Origin: Saprospiraceae bacterium
GTDB taxonomy: Bacteria; Bacteroidota; Bacteroidia; Chitinophagales; Saprospiraceae
NCBI GenBank assembly: GCA_016787415.1
Contig: JAEUUT010000223.1
Coordinates: forward strand, 1 to 61,494
Direction: 5' to 3'
DNA: 61,494 nt
Shown here: positions 34,692 through 43,327 of the stretch, piece after piece
How the letters are laid out: the number at the start of each line of letters is the position of its first letter
Numbering within the stretch: position 1 is the first letter of the stretch
Program-made: the position numbers and the translations under genes
The notes under the pieces: generated by a model
The model's input: only the letters and a program-made list of their open reading frames with translations
What the model was told of the DNA's origin: nothing
The model's database searches: none

Positions 34692-36134
34692 ATGAAGTAC
34701 ACATTCAAATTGAGTGCATTACTCGCGGCCCTGCTGCTGAGTGGGGCTGCACACGCACAGGAGGTTTGGTCGCTCGAAAAATGCGTACAGTACGCACAGG
34801 AGAACAACCTGAACATCAAACAATCGGCTGCCAATGCCAAAATTTCGGCTTTGTCCGAACGACAGGCAAAAGCGGCGCGCCTGCCAAGTATCAACGCCAA
34901 TATCAATGCGGGGGAACAGTTCGGCTACACCATCGACCCAACTACCAATACCTTCAGTACGGAGGCTACCGGGTACAACAGCGTGGGGCTGAGCGCCAAT
35001 ATTTCCCTGTTCAATGGCGGGTTGATTCACCACAGCGTAAAACAGGCAGGTTGGGATCGGCGCGCCGCCGAAGCGGATGCGGAGCAGACCGTGAACAACA
35101 TTTCACTTCAGGTCGCCTCGGCATTTCTCAATATTCTGCTCAACGAGGAACAGGCAGATAATGCCAATCGCAGGGTAGCACTTAGCCAGCAACAACTGGC
35201 CGTGACGCAAAAAATGATCGACGCCGGCACTATTCCGCTTGTCGACAAGTACAACATCGAATCGCAAATCGCCCGCGACCAGCAGTCGGCCGTGCTCGCC
35301 CAGAACAACATCGATCTGGCTTACCTGAACCTGAAGCAACTGCTGCAACTCGAACCTGACTACGATTTACGCATAGAAAAGCCTACCGTAGGTTTGCCGA
35401 CCGACGCTCAACCGGAAGCGCTTGCACTGACCAATGTGTACCAGACGGCCCTGGGCACCCAGGCCAATGTACGCGCTGCCGACTACCGCGTGGAAAGCGC
35501 CAAAGAAGGTATTCCCATTGCAAAATCGGCGTACTACCCTTCTATCGGCCTGGGGGTCAACCTCAACTCCAACTACTCCACTGCATTCCAGCGCCCCGAA
35601 AGCATCATCACCGTACCAACGATTCTTCCGGTGCTGATCGACGGTGAAAACCGCACGCTGGAAATTCCAGGACAGCCCACTCAGGTACCTGTCAACGTAC
35701 GCCGGGTTCCTTATTTTGACCAATTGAATCAGAACTTTGGCCAAAGTGTCGGCATCGGCGTCAATATTCCCATTTACCAAAACGGCCGCACCCGCCTCAG
35801 TGTGGAACGTGCCGAACTGGCGCTCCTGAATGCCCAACTCCAGCAAAACCAGACGCGGCAGACGCTGAAAAACGATATTCAAACGGCTATCGCCAATGCA
35901 CGCGCCGCAGGCCGGCAATTTGAAGCAGCACAGCGCACCCTGAATTTCACAACGCTGACTTTCGAGAATATGCAGAAACGCTATTCTGTCGGCGCCGCCA
36001 ATTCTTTTGACCTCACCACGGCCCAGAACAACCGCGATATTGCGGAGAATGATATGGTGGTAGCCAAGTACGACTACCTGTTCAAACTGAAAATCCTGGA
36101 CTTCTACATGGGCAAAGCCCTCAAACTGGAGTAA
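34692..36134 (+). CDS. TolC-family outer membrane efflux protein
   Basis: 480 residues from MKYTFKLSALLAALL (34692), signal peptide cut near AHAQ; the longer frame from 34626 adds no signal. Two long coiled-coil-rich halves typical of the TolC/OEP fold (about 30-240 and 255-480), with repeated QA/NN heptads and an internal beta segment (YNSVGLSANISLFNGGLIHH). It forms the outer-membrane channel of an RND or ABC efflux pump; the MFP adaptor at 60191-61252 is far away and no pump gene is adjacent, so the partner is unknown. The stop (TAA) is the first part of the following family A element. Confidence 0.93.
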   Translation: MKYTFKLSALLAALLLSGAAHAQEVWSLEKCVQYAQENNLNIKQSAANAKISALSERQAKAARLPSINANINAGEQFGYTIDPTTNTFSTEATGYNSVGLSANISLFNGGLIHHSVKQAGWDRRAAEADAEQTVNNISLQVASAFLNILLNEEQADNANRRVALSQQQLAVTQKMIDAGTIPLVDKYNIESQIARDQQSAVLAQNNIDLAYLNLKQLLQLEPDYDLRIEKPTVGLPTDAQPEALALTNVYQTALGTQANVRAADYRVESAKEGIPIAKSAYYPSIGLGVNLNSNYSTAFQRPESIITVPTILPVLIDGENRTLEIPGQPTQVPVNVRRVPYFDQLNQNFGQSVGIGVNIPIYQNGRTRLSVERAELALLNAQLQQNQTRQTLKNDIQTAIANARAAGRQFEAAQRTLNFTTLTFENMQKRYSVGAANSFDLTTAQNNRDIAENDMVVAKYDYLFKLKILDFYMGKALKLE

Positions 36135-36282
36135 GTCCTGAGTTTTTAGTCCTGAGTCGTAAGTCCTGAGTCCTGAGTCTGTAGAGTACACCTGATTACT
36201 CATGGCGTTAGTTAAAAGTAATAGCCAAGAAAAGTCAGGTGTACTCTACAGACTCAGGACTCAGGACTTACGACTCAGGACT
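36134..36282. repeat. Palindromic word element, heptamer family A
   Basis: Left arm from 36134: AGTCCTG heptamers with a five-base interruption (TTTTT), then CTGTAGAGTACACCTGATT; right arm 36233-36282 is the complement. Spacer about 35 bases, of the GATTAC...AGCC type seen at 19163 and 20714. It overlaps the TolC stop and is followed 30 bases later by a second copy of its right arm. Confidence 0.88.
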
Positions 36283-36311
36283 AAAGTTGTACCTTTAGCC
36301 CTTCTTAAAGC

Positions 36312-36373
36312 AAAGCCAAGAATAATATGGTGTACTCTACAGACTCAGGACTTAGGACTCAGGACTTAGGACT
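36312..36373. repeat. Solo right half of a family A element
   Basis: AGCCAAGAA then GGTGTACTCTACAGACTC and heptamers, a duplicate of the right side of the preceding element (36221-36282). It contains the ATG used by the DUF4105 gene and the first 15 or so codons of that gene. Confidence 0.75.
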
Positions 36374-37526
36374 TTTCTTATTGTTTTTTCTGTCTGTATC
36401 AGCCTCCCTTTTGGCACAAAAGCCCGTACAAACAATTTCGCCCGACGCGCGCATCAGCCTGATGACCGTAGCGCCGGGCGAATTTGTGTACAGCACCTTC
36501 GGGCACAGCGCTATTCGGGTGTTCGACCCCGCGCAGGGCGTGGATCGTTGCTACAACTACGGCACTTTCCAGTTCGATCAGCCCAATTTTTTGCTGAAAT
36601 TCTGCCAGGGAAAATTGCTGTATTTCCTTGATATTGAATCCTATCGCGGTTTTGAATACGGCAACTTAGCCGACAGGCGCACCATGCAGGAGCAGTACCT
36701 GCAGTTGGACAGCACGCAGCGGCAGCGGCTTTTTGCCCTCTTGCAGGAAAATGCCAAAGAGGAGAACCGCTATTACAAATACGACTTTTTTTACGACAAC
36801 TGCGCTACCCGTATCCGCGACATCGTGCAGAATGCCTTGCAGAACGAGGTGACTTTCGACAGCACACAATTGAAGATGGGCACTACCATGCGCCAGTTGT
36901 TGCGTCCCTACCTCGTGCGACAGCCGTGGATGGGTTTCGGTATCGATCTGGTGCTGGGCACGCCTGCCGACCGGCGCGCTTCTCCGCAGGATTTTATGTT
37001 TTTGCCGGATGGCATGCACAATATGTTTGGTGCAGCCAGGCTGCCCGACGGCCGGGCGCTGGTGTACGACGAGCGCCTCACGCCGCCGCGCCCGTTTCCG
37101 ATGCCGGAATGGAAACCGGGTATTTTTGAGCGCCCATTGCTCATCACGGCTCTTTTTGCGCTGATCGGACTGCTGTGTATGTTGCACCCACGCGCCGAAC
37201 GCATCTTCGATTCCGTCTTCTGGTTCATTATCGGACTGGCCGGGCTTATTATGGCGCTCCTGTGGTTTGCTACCGACCACTCGGCTACCAAAACCAATTT
37301 CAACCTGTTGTGGGCGCTACCGACGCACCTGCTGGTGTTCTGGCGCCTGAAAAGCCGGAAAGAGTGGATGCGCTACTACTTTGCCGTCACGGCTATTCTG
37401 GCCGGGCTTTGCCTTATTTTCTGGAAATTCTGGCCGCAGGAACTACCGGCTGCGGCCATGCCGTTGGCAGGATTGGTGGCGCTGAAAGGTTTTTGGAGGA
37501 GTCGGAAGCAGCGAAGCGGGGTTTAG
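36327..37526 (+). CDS. DUF4105-type membrane protein with repeat-derived N-terminus
   Basis: 399 residues. From about residue 18 it reads as a normal exported Bacteroidota DUF4105 protein: signal-like LFLLFFLSVSASLLAQ, then periplasmic domain with MTVAPGEFVYSTFGHSAIRV, FYDNCATRIRDIV and other conserved motifs (about 40-265), then five C-terminal membrane spans (about 271-390). The first 15 residues (VYSTDSGLRTQDLG) are translated from a family A half-element, and the ATG itself is formed at its edge; there is no other ATG before the signal core. The repeat has either overwritten the native start region or is tolerated as an N-terminal leader. Substrate and role unknown. The stop overlaps the next palindrome. 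Confidence 0.82.
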   Translation: MVYSTDSGLRTQDLGLFLLFFLSVSASLLAQKPVQTISPDARISLMTVAPGEFVYSTFGHSAIRVFDPAQGVDRCYNYGTFQFDQPNFLLKFCQGKLLYFLDIESYRGFEYGNLADRRTMQEQYLQLDSTQRQRLFALLQENAKEENRYYKYDFFYDNCATRIRDIVQNALQNEVTFDSTQLKMGTTMRQLLRPYLVRQPWMGFGIDLVLGTPADRRASPQDFMFLPDGMHNMFGAARLPDGRALVYDERLTPPRPFPMPEWKPGIFERPLLITALFALIGLLCMLHPRAERIFDSVFWFIIGLAGLIMALLWFATDHSATKTNFNLLWALPTHLLVFWRLKSRKEWMRYYFAVTAILAGLCLIFWKFWPQELPAAAMPLAGLVALKGFWRSRKQRSGV

Positions 37527-37686
37527 AGTATGTTGAGATTTCTCTTGCCGGGCTGCAAACGAAAAATTTTATTTGCAGTTTCGTTAAATTTCTCGCCGGA
37601 TAGCCCGCATCCGACTGCGAAATTTGCCTCGCTGGAAATAAAAATTTCCTGTTTTCGCCTCGGCAGAGAAATCTCAACATACTCTT
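37525..37686. repeat. Inverted repeat behind the DUF4105 gene
   Basis: Arms 37525-37550 (AGAGTATGTTGAGATTTCTC...) and 37662-37686, one indel, around a 110-base spacer that itself is rich in GAAATTT/AAATTTC pairs. It starts within the stop codon of the DUF4105 gene. Its word structure is less obvious than elsewhere. Confidence 0.75.
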
Positions 37687-37688
37687 AG

Positions 37689-37743
37689 AGCGAAGCGGTG
37701 TACTCTACGGCCTCTCGCCTCTCACTTCTCGCCTCTCACTCTC
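37689..37743. repeat. Family B right half-element
   Basis: AGCGAAGCGGTGTACTCTAC core followed by CTCTCGC/CTCTCAC-type heptamers, without a left arm. It joins directly onto the 170-base direct repeats. Confidence 0.7.
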
Positions 37744-38089
37744 TTGGCCGCTGTTGGCATCTGTTGCCACCTTATCGAGCGGCCAGGGCCATTGTTGGCG
37801 TCCTCGCCAACAATAAACGGTGGAATGAGCGCCCAATGACTGTATTTGAAGCATCATTCGTTTCATAATATTATCATCATTATTACAACCTCTATTTTAC
37901 TACCGCTACCATTTTGGCCGCTGTTGGTGTCCGTTGCCACCTTATCTTATCGAGCCGCCAGGGCCATTGTTGGCGTCCTCGCCAACAATAATCGGTGGAA
38001 TGAGTGCCCAATGAGTATATTTGAAGCATCATTCGCTTCATAATATATATCATCATTATTACAATCTCTATTTTATTACCGCTACCATT
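37744..38089. repeat. Two 170-176 base direct repeats with a conserved minus-strand mini-ORF
   Basis: Copies 37744-37913 and 37914-38089 differ by a five-base insertion and scattered substitutions. Each contains a CATTGTTGGCG/CGCCAACAATAA palindrome and, on the minus strand, an open frame starting ATG-AAR-CGA-ATG-ATG (37866 down to 37723; 38041 down to 37892), giving 47- and 49-residue products beginning MKRMMLQI and sharing YCWRGRQQWPW. They may be remnants of a mobile or tandemly amplified unit. No known IS or transposase similarity is visible. Together with its neighbours this fills the gene-free stretch 37527-38390; 38090-38259 shows nothing else. Confidence 0.7.
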
Positions 38090-38259
38090 GTGGAGTGGAA
38101 ACCTTTGAATTGAAAAACATCATAATTGACTCCATGCGTTTTCTGGGCTCAGAAAAACCGGGCTGTCATATACGATTTTGTCATTATGCCGAATCATTGG
38201 AAGGCGGGGACAATAATAAGGTGCAACAGAATTTCATTACAACTACCTTCGCTACTGAC

Positions 38260-38317
38260 CACTCATTCCACCGTTTATTGTTGGCGAGGACGCCAACAAT
38301 AAACGGTGGAATGAGTG
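38260..38317. repeat. Perfect 27-base inverted repeat (third, folded copy)
   Basis: Arms 38260-38286 and 38291-38317 are exact complements with a four-base loop, derived from the CACTCATTCCACC...TTGTTGGCG part of the direct repeats upstream. It looks like an inverted duplication of that segment. Confidence 0.85.
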
Positions 38318-38390
38318 CCCAATGACTATATTGGGCGTGTTCAAATAACTGTATCAAAAGAACTGATCAACGCTACACCCTCCCACCTCT

Positions 38391-39383
38391 CTAAACTTTG
38401 AGTATTGTTTCAATCGTATACAATTCCTTCTCCGAAAACACCGGATTTTTCAAACACTGCAACGAATCTGCCAATTGTTCCGGGCGGCTTGCCCCAATGA
38501 GTACGGAAGTAACACGCGGGTCTTTCAGCAGCCAGGCCAATGCCATTTGAGCCAGCGACTGTCCTCGGCCAAATGCGATGGAATGCAAGGCACGAATCTG
38601 ATTCAGGCGATCCTCCGTGAGGGCATTTTCTTGTAAAAAACCATGCGGTTTGTGGGCGCGGGAATCTTCCGGAATGCCTTTCAGATAGCGATCTGTGAGC
38701 AAGCCTTGCGCTAGCGGCGAGAACGGAATACAGCCGACGCCTTCTTTTCCCAGCACGTCGAGCAACCCACCTTCTACCCAGCGTTCGAACATGGAGTATT
38801 TAGGTTGGTGAATAAGGCAAGGCGTACCCAATTGTTTCAGGATGGCGCAGGCCCGGGCGGTTTCCTCCGCCGGATAATTCGAAATGCCCACATACAAGGC
38901 TTTGCCTTGCCGCACGATCAGGTCGAGCGCCATCATGGTTTCTTCCAGCGGCGTATCGGGGTCGGGACGGTGGTGGTAAAAAATGTCCACATAATCGAGG
39001 CCCATCCGCTGCAGGCTTTGATCTAGGCTCGACACCAGGTATTTTTTTGAGCCCCACTCTCCATACGGGCCGGGCCACATGTGGTAGCCGGCTTTGGTGG
39101 AAATGATGAGTTCGTCGCGGTAAGGCGCGAAATCCTGTTTCAGCAGGCGGCCAAAATTCTCTTCCGCCGAACCCGGCGGCGGGCCGTAGTTGTTGGCCAG
39201 GTCGAAATGCGTGATACCGCTGTCGAAGGCCAAGCGCAGGATAGCACGGCAGTTTTCCAACACATCGACATGGCCGAAATTGTGCCACAGCCCCAGCGAA
39301 AGGGCCGGAAGTTTCAGGCCGCTTTTGCCGCAGCGGCGGTATTCCATTTGATCGTAGCGGGCGGTGTGTGCGGTGTATGGCAT
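38391..39383 (-). CDS. Aldo/keto reductase (YghZ/L-glyceraldehyde-3-phosphate reductase type)
   Basis: 330-residue NADPH-dependent oxidoreductase of the AKR superfamily with the complete catalytic tetrad: Asp61, Tyr66 (FDLANNYGPPPG), Lys97 (STKAGY) and His138 (FYHHRPD). The N-terminal RRCGKSGLKLPALSLGLWHNFG and the insert WPGPYGEWGSKKYL match the YghZ/GpdA-like subgroup that reduces L-glyceraldehyde 3-phosphate or methylglyoxal. Functional C-terminal NADP-binding stretch VLIGASRPEQLADSLQ is present. Monocistronic; octamer palindrome begins 16 bases upstream of its start codon, so its promoter must lie within or beyond that element. Confidence 0.92.
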   Translation of the reverse strand: MPYTAHTARYDQMEYRRCGKSGLKLPALSLGLWHNFGHVDVLENCRAILRLAFDSGITHFDLANNYGPPPGSAEENFGRLLKQDFAPYRDELIISTKAGYHMWPGPYGEWGSKKYLVSSLDQSLQRMGLDYVDIFYHHRPDPDTPLEETMMALDLIVRQGKALYVGISNYPAEETARACAILKQLGTPCLIHQPKYSMFERWVEGGLLDVLGKEGVGCIPFSPLAQGLLTDRYLKGIPEDSRAHKPHGFLQENALTEDRLNQIRALHSIAFGRGQSLAQMALAWLLKDPRVTSVLIGASRPEQLADSLQCLKNPVFSEKELYTIETILKV

Positions 39384-39398
39384 GTGAGATGTGATGAT

Positions 39399-39572
39399 TT
39401 TGGTGTTTTTGTGTTTTTGTGTTTTTGTGTTTTTGTGTTTTTGTGTTTTTGTGTTTTGGAGGGCATTCGTACATCATTTAGCCATGTGGCTTTGTATAGC
39501 CAGGCTTTTGTCCGATACCAAGGTCAACGCAGCTCCAAAACACTAAAAAACTAAAACACAAAAACACTAAAA
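39399..39572. repeat. Palindromic word element, octamer family C
   Basis: Left arm is eight GTGTTTTT/GTGTTTTG octamers (39399-39467) closing with GGAG; right arm (from about 39532) starts with CTCCAAAACACT and continues with degenerate AAAACACA units, fewer and more worn than on the left. It spans the divergent side of the aldo/keto reductase and the 3' end (39578) of the VCBS lipoprotein gene. Confidence 0.8.
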
Positions 39573-39577
39573 AGAAG

Positions 39578-42500
39578 TTAAAACCCGGCTACTACCCGCG
39601 TTTGTTTGCCCTTGGCATCAAAAATTTCCACAGAACCCACCTGTTTGTCCATCGGTAGCGCACGGGAATCCTGCGACAAAAACGTACTGCCCCAGTAGAG
39701 TTCCTGCACGCGTTTTTGTCCGTTTTTCAGCATGACAATGGCCCGCGTTTCGTTTGGTTTCAGACGAATGGATCGCCCTTCGTCCACGGCAGGTTCAAAC
39801 ACTTTCAGTGGGCCGCGGTGTTGCGTAGCCAGTATGAGTTCCTTCCCGCTTCCGAGTGTGAGTCGGGCCAAAGCGCGGGCATTAAAGGGCACATAAAAAC
39901 GGCTTTCTTCCAGATCGAGCGCCTGAAACCGATTTTGCCCCTGGTTTTTCAGTACCAGTCCGAAAAAGGCATCGGCGCGGCCCTGTTGCAATTCCATGCC
40001 GTAGTCGTTGCCTACCAGCAGCAGATCAAGCAGGCCATCATGGTCGACATCATACGGGAGCATGCCTTGCAGGGGCGCGATTTGGGCGGCCACGGGCAGG
40101 TTGGATATTTTGAATTTTCCACCGCCGAGGTTTTCCACAAAACTGCTGGCCATGCGGTTGACACGCATGATCTGTGCATCTTTCAGGTCTTCCGGTTTGA
40201 AAATATCCTGCACCGTAGCCTCGCCCAGCGCGCCGTAGGTATTGAAGCGCTTGCGAATTTTGATGAGTTGTTTGAGAATATCATCGCGGTTGTGGTACAG
40301 GTATTCGTGTCGGTTGCCCGCAGAATCGGGCCAGAAACAGGAGATGAAGGGGTCGTAAAACCCGTTCCCATCAAAATCCTTGGCATAAATTGATAGCGGT
40401 TCGCCTGCCTGGCATCGGAAGTACACATTTTCACCAAAGTTGCCTGCTACATAATCCACGTCGCCGTCGTTGTCGAAATCGGCAGCAGCGAGACTGGTCC
40501 ACCAGCCAGCCTGGTCGGCGATGCCGGTCTGCGAAGTGACATTTTTCAATTTTCCGCCTTCATTCTGGAAAAACGTGAGCGGTATCCATTCGCCTGCCAG
40601 CAGCAGGTCGGGGTGGTTGTCGTTGTTGAAATCCGTCCAGAGTGCATCGCTCACGAGCCCGATCGCAGCCAGTTCGGGGCACACCTGTTCGGTGACATCT
40701 GTGAAAACAGGCTGGTCTTTTCCCTTTGAGTCATTGCGCAGGATAAAACTGCGGTCGGGTTTGGGGAAAGACCGCGGCAAAACGCGCCCGCCGACAAATA
40801 AATCCAGGTCGCCATCGCCATCGAAATCGGCTGCTTTTACGGCCTGCCCGCAGGAAGTTTCCTTAGGCAATGCGCCAGGCGCAATGGTAAGGTTGCCTTT
40901 TCCATCGTTTATGCACAACACATCCTGATAATTGGGCGCATTGGCGGCTTCCTGGTTGCCACCGTGTAGCAGGTAGAGGTCGTTGTCGCCATCGCCATCT
41001 GCGTCGAACAGCAGCACACCGAGTTCTTCTTCGTTGCGTTGCGGGTCGGTTTTATAGGCCACATCTTTGCGCGTGAAACGCCCCTGCGCTGTTTGCAGCA
41101 GCCAGGCGCCGGGTTCGCGGGCGCTACCGCTCAGGTACACGTCATCGAGGCCGTCGCCGTTGACATCGCCGATGGCCATACCGGGGCCGTACTCGGAGTA
41201 TTTGTGCGGCAAGGTCACCTGATAGTTGAAGTCAATATAATCCGAATCGCGGTGCATAAACGCCAGCCCCAGCGTGGCCGGGTCGGGTGTGCGAAACAGC
41301 CCGGCAGTGCTGGAAGGTTTTGCAAAGCGAACCGGCATGTCGGCCAGGCGCAGGGTTACGGTCTGATTGATTGGCAGGTCTTTGACAGTGGCGGTGCGAA
41401 GCCCGCGCCAGCGCAGCACGACGGAGTCGACTTTTGTGGTATTGCCCAGTCCGAGGTGAAAGAAATTTTCGGAGGCCGACATATAACCCCTTGCTGAAAG
41501 CAATTGTCCTTTTTGCGCTTTTCCGTCGAAATAGGCGGTAATCTCCGTGCCAAAAGCATCGGGATTGGTATCCTCGCCTACAATTTTCAGGCGCAGGTAA
41601 TTGGGTTTCTGCGGGCCGTCGTTTTGTGTATTTTTAAAGACAAATGCTTTGTCGTCGATGTTGTTGACCACCAGGTCGAGGTCGCCATCGTTGTCGAGGT
41701 CGCCACAGGCTGCGCCATTGGAGAAGGCGGGCACGTCGACGCCCCATTTTTTGGAAAAATCGGTAAAATGCAGGTCGCCGTCGTTGTGAAACACAAACTT
41801 TGGCACCTTCACCTGCGGGATGGCCTGTTGCAAATCCATTGGAGGAAGCAGGTAACTGACCGTGCTTCGGTAGTTGTTAAAGTCGTGGTCGGTAACGTCG
41901 CGCGGGAAGCCGTTGGTGACAAAAATATCGCGGTTGCCATCGTTGTCGAAATCGGCCATCAGCGGCGTCCAACTCCATTCTGTTTCCTGGGTATTGGTCA
42001 GGAAAGCCACGTCGCTGAACACGGGCAGGCCCGATTGGGCGTCGATGCCCTGGTTGACTTGCAAGGTATTGCGGCCAAACTGGTATTCGTATCCATATAC
42101 TTCATTGTTGATGTACGTGGAGTAGTTGTTGGCATTCAGAAACAGTTTTTTGCGTTTGTTGTGGTAGGGCAGCATCTCTGTGGTAAAGAGATCGAGGCGG
42201 CCGTCGTTGTTGATGTCGGCCACATCGCTGCCCATAGCCGAAGCGGCCTGGTGTTTGAAAATACGGGCAATCTGGTTGGTATAGGCTGAAGTAGTGGAAT
42301 CGCGCAGGTAAATGAGGTCGTTGGTCACATAGTCGTTAGCCACATAAATATCGGGGCGGCCGTCTTCATTAAAATCGCTCACCAGCGCACTATGGCTATA
42401 GCCGTCCCATTGGAGGCCGGCTTCCACGGAAATATCGGTAAATACAGGATGGCCTACTTTTGCTACCCAGTCGTTGCGATACAGGCGATCACAATTGGGC

Positions 42501-43153
42501 GAGGATCCGTCGGTGGCTTTTTTAAAATATTGATTGGGATTAGGTTTGTCCATGAAATTGACGGCAAGGAACAAATCCAGGTCGCCGTCATTGTCGCAGT
42601 CAAAAAACTGGGCATTGGCCGAGTGGGTGGTATCGGCAATACCATAGGCGGCAGCCAGTTCTTCGAATTGAGGCACGCCATTGGGGTCGTTGCCCTGGTT
42701 GACGAAGAGCAGGTTGGCGCGTTTTTCGGGGTCTTTTACAAAGGTGTTGCACACATAAATATCCAGTTTGCCATCGTGGTTGAGGTCGACAAAACTGACG
42801 CCGGCCGACCATTGTCCGGGGCGTTTTTGTGCACGGGCACGCTCGGTCACATCTTCAAATTGCAGGTTTCCTTTGTTGAGGTACAACTTGTTATCTACCT
42901 GATTTCCAGAGAAATACAGGTCTTGCAGCCCGTCGCCATTCAGGTCGCCGATGGCCACGCCGCCACCGTTGTAGATAAACTCGGAGTTGAGGATGTTGAG
43001 CGAATCGTATTCGGTGATGTTATTGTTGAATTCAATCCCGGTCTTTTTGCTGTCCAGCAGTTGAAAAAGGGTATCGGATTGGTGGGTGCAGCCGCCTATA
43101 ATAGTGGCGGTCGCCAATAGAAGAAGCCAGAAATTAGAGTTGTTACATTTCAT
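39578..43153 (-). CDS. VCBS/FG-GAP repeat lipoprotein with ASPIC/UnbV segment (CRTAC1 family)
   Basis: 1191-residue exported lipoprotein: signal ends TIIGGC (Cys22). At least fourteen calcium-loop repeats of the FG-GAP/VCBS pattern (such as DLNGDGLQDLYFSG and DFDNDGDVDYVAGN) build one or two beta propellers; an ASPIC/UnbV-like segment lies near 520-610 (GTEITAYFDG, LSARGYMSASENFFHLGLG). Such proteins are typical third members of SusC/SusD loci and are thought to be cell-surface glycan- or protein-binding. It follows susD on the same strand but a terminator lies between, so part of its expression may be separate. Precise ligand unknown. Confidence 0.9.
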   Translation of the reverse strand: MKCNNSNFWLLLLATATIIGGCTHQSDTLFQLLDSKKTGIEFNNNITEYDSLNILNSEFIYNGGGVAIGDLNGDGLQDLYFSGNQVDNKLYLNKGNLQFEDVTERARAQKRPGQWSAGVSFVDLNHDGKLDIYVCNTFVKDPEKRANLLFVNQGNDPNGVPQFEELAAAYGIADTTHSANAQFFDCDNDGDLDLFLAVNFMDKPNPNQYFKKATDGSSPNCDRLYRNDWVAKVGHPVFTDISVEAGLQWDGYSHSALVSDFNEDGRPDIYVANDYVTNDLIYLRDSTTSAYTNQIARIFKHQAASAMGSDVADINNDGRLDLFTTEMLPYHNKRKKLFLNANNYSTYINNEVYGYEYQFGRNTLQVNQGIDAQSGLPVFSDVAFLTNTQETEWSWTPLMADFDNDGNRDIFVTNGFPRDVTDHDFNNYRSTVSYLLPPMDLQQAIPQVKVPKFVFHNDGDLHFTDFSKKWGVDVPAFSNGAACGDLDNDGDLDLVVNNIDDKAFVFKNTQNDGPQKPNYLRLKIVGEDTNPDAFGTEITAYFDGKAQKGQLLSARGYMSASENFFHLGLGNTTKVDSVVLRWRGLRTATVKDLPINQTVTLRLADMPVRFAKPSSTAGLFRTPDPATLGLAFMHRDSDYIDFNYQVTLPHKYSEYGPGMAIGDVNGDGLDDVYLSGSAREPGAWLLQTAQGRFTRKDVAYKTDPQRNEEELGVLLFDADGDGDNDLYLLHGGNQEAANAPNYQDVLCINDGKGNLTIAPGALPKETSCGQAVKAADFDGDGDLDLFVGGRVLPRSFPKPDRSFILRNDSKGKDQPVFTDVTEQVCPELAAIGLVSDALWTDFNNDNHPDLLLAGEWIPLTFFQNEGGKLKNVTSQTGIADQAGWWTSLAAADFDNDGDVDYVAGNFGENVYFRCQAGEPLSIYAKDFDGNGFYDPFISCFWPDSAGNRHEYLYHNRDDILKQLIKIRKRFNTYGALGEATVQDIFKPEDLKDAQIMRVNRMASSFVENLGGGKFKISNLPVAAQIAPLQGMLPYDVDHDGLLDLLLVGNDYGMELQQGRADAFFGLVLKNQGQNRFQALDLEESRFYVPFNARALARLTLGSGKELILATQHRGPLKVFEPAVDEGRSIRLKPNETRAIVMLKNGQKRVQELYWGSTFLSQDSRALPMDKQVGSVEIFDAKGKQTRVVAGF

Positions 43154-43206
43154 ATAGGGTAATCATCATGGTCGCGCAATGTTCTGAAAAAACTACTTAA
43201 CACGCG

Positions 43207-43257
43207 CTTAAAAAAAGCAGGTTGATGAAGCCGTTTCCGGAACTCCATCAACCTGTC
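43207..43257 (-). terminator. Intrinsic terminator after susD
   Basis: CAGGTTGATG (43218-43227) pairs with CATCAACCTG (43246-43255); on the minus strand it is followed by a run of T (43209-43216). Placed between the susD stop (43328) and the VCBS gene start (43153). Confidence 0.75.
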
Positions 43258-43327
43258 TTTTAAATGTCAGGCGTTTGGCATGCCACATTCGGAGGGATCG
43301 CCACTGAACGGGATACCATTCACCGGC

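Noticed and set aside
34692..36134. TolC and the RND adaptor (60191-61252) as parts of one efflux operon
   Set aside because: They are 24 kb apart and on opposite strands, with no pump gene by either.
37744..38317. Insertion sequence
   Set aside because: No transposase-sized frame, no terminal inverted repeats bounding the whole unit and no target duplication visible.
38095..38325. A 76-codon plus-strand ORF in the repeat cluster
   Set aside because: Its C-terminal third is the perfect inverted repeat and it lacks any recognisable domain.
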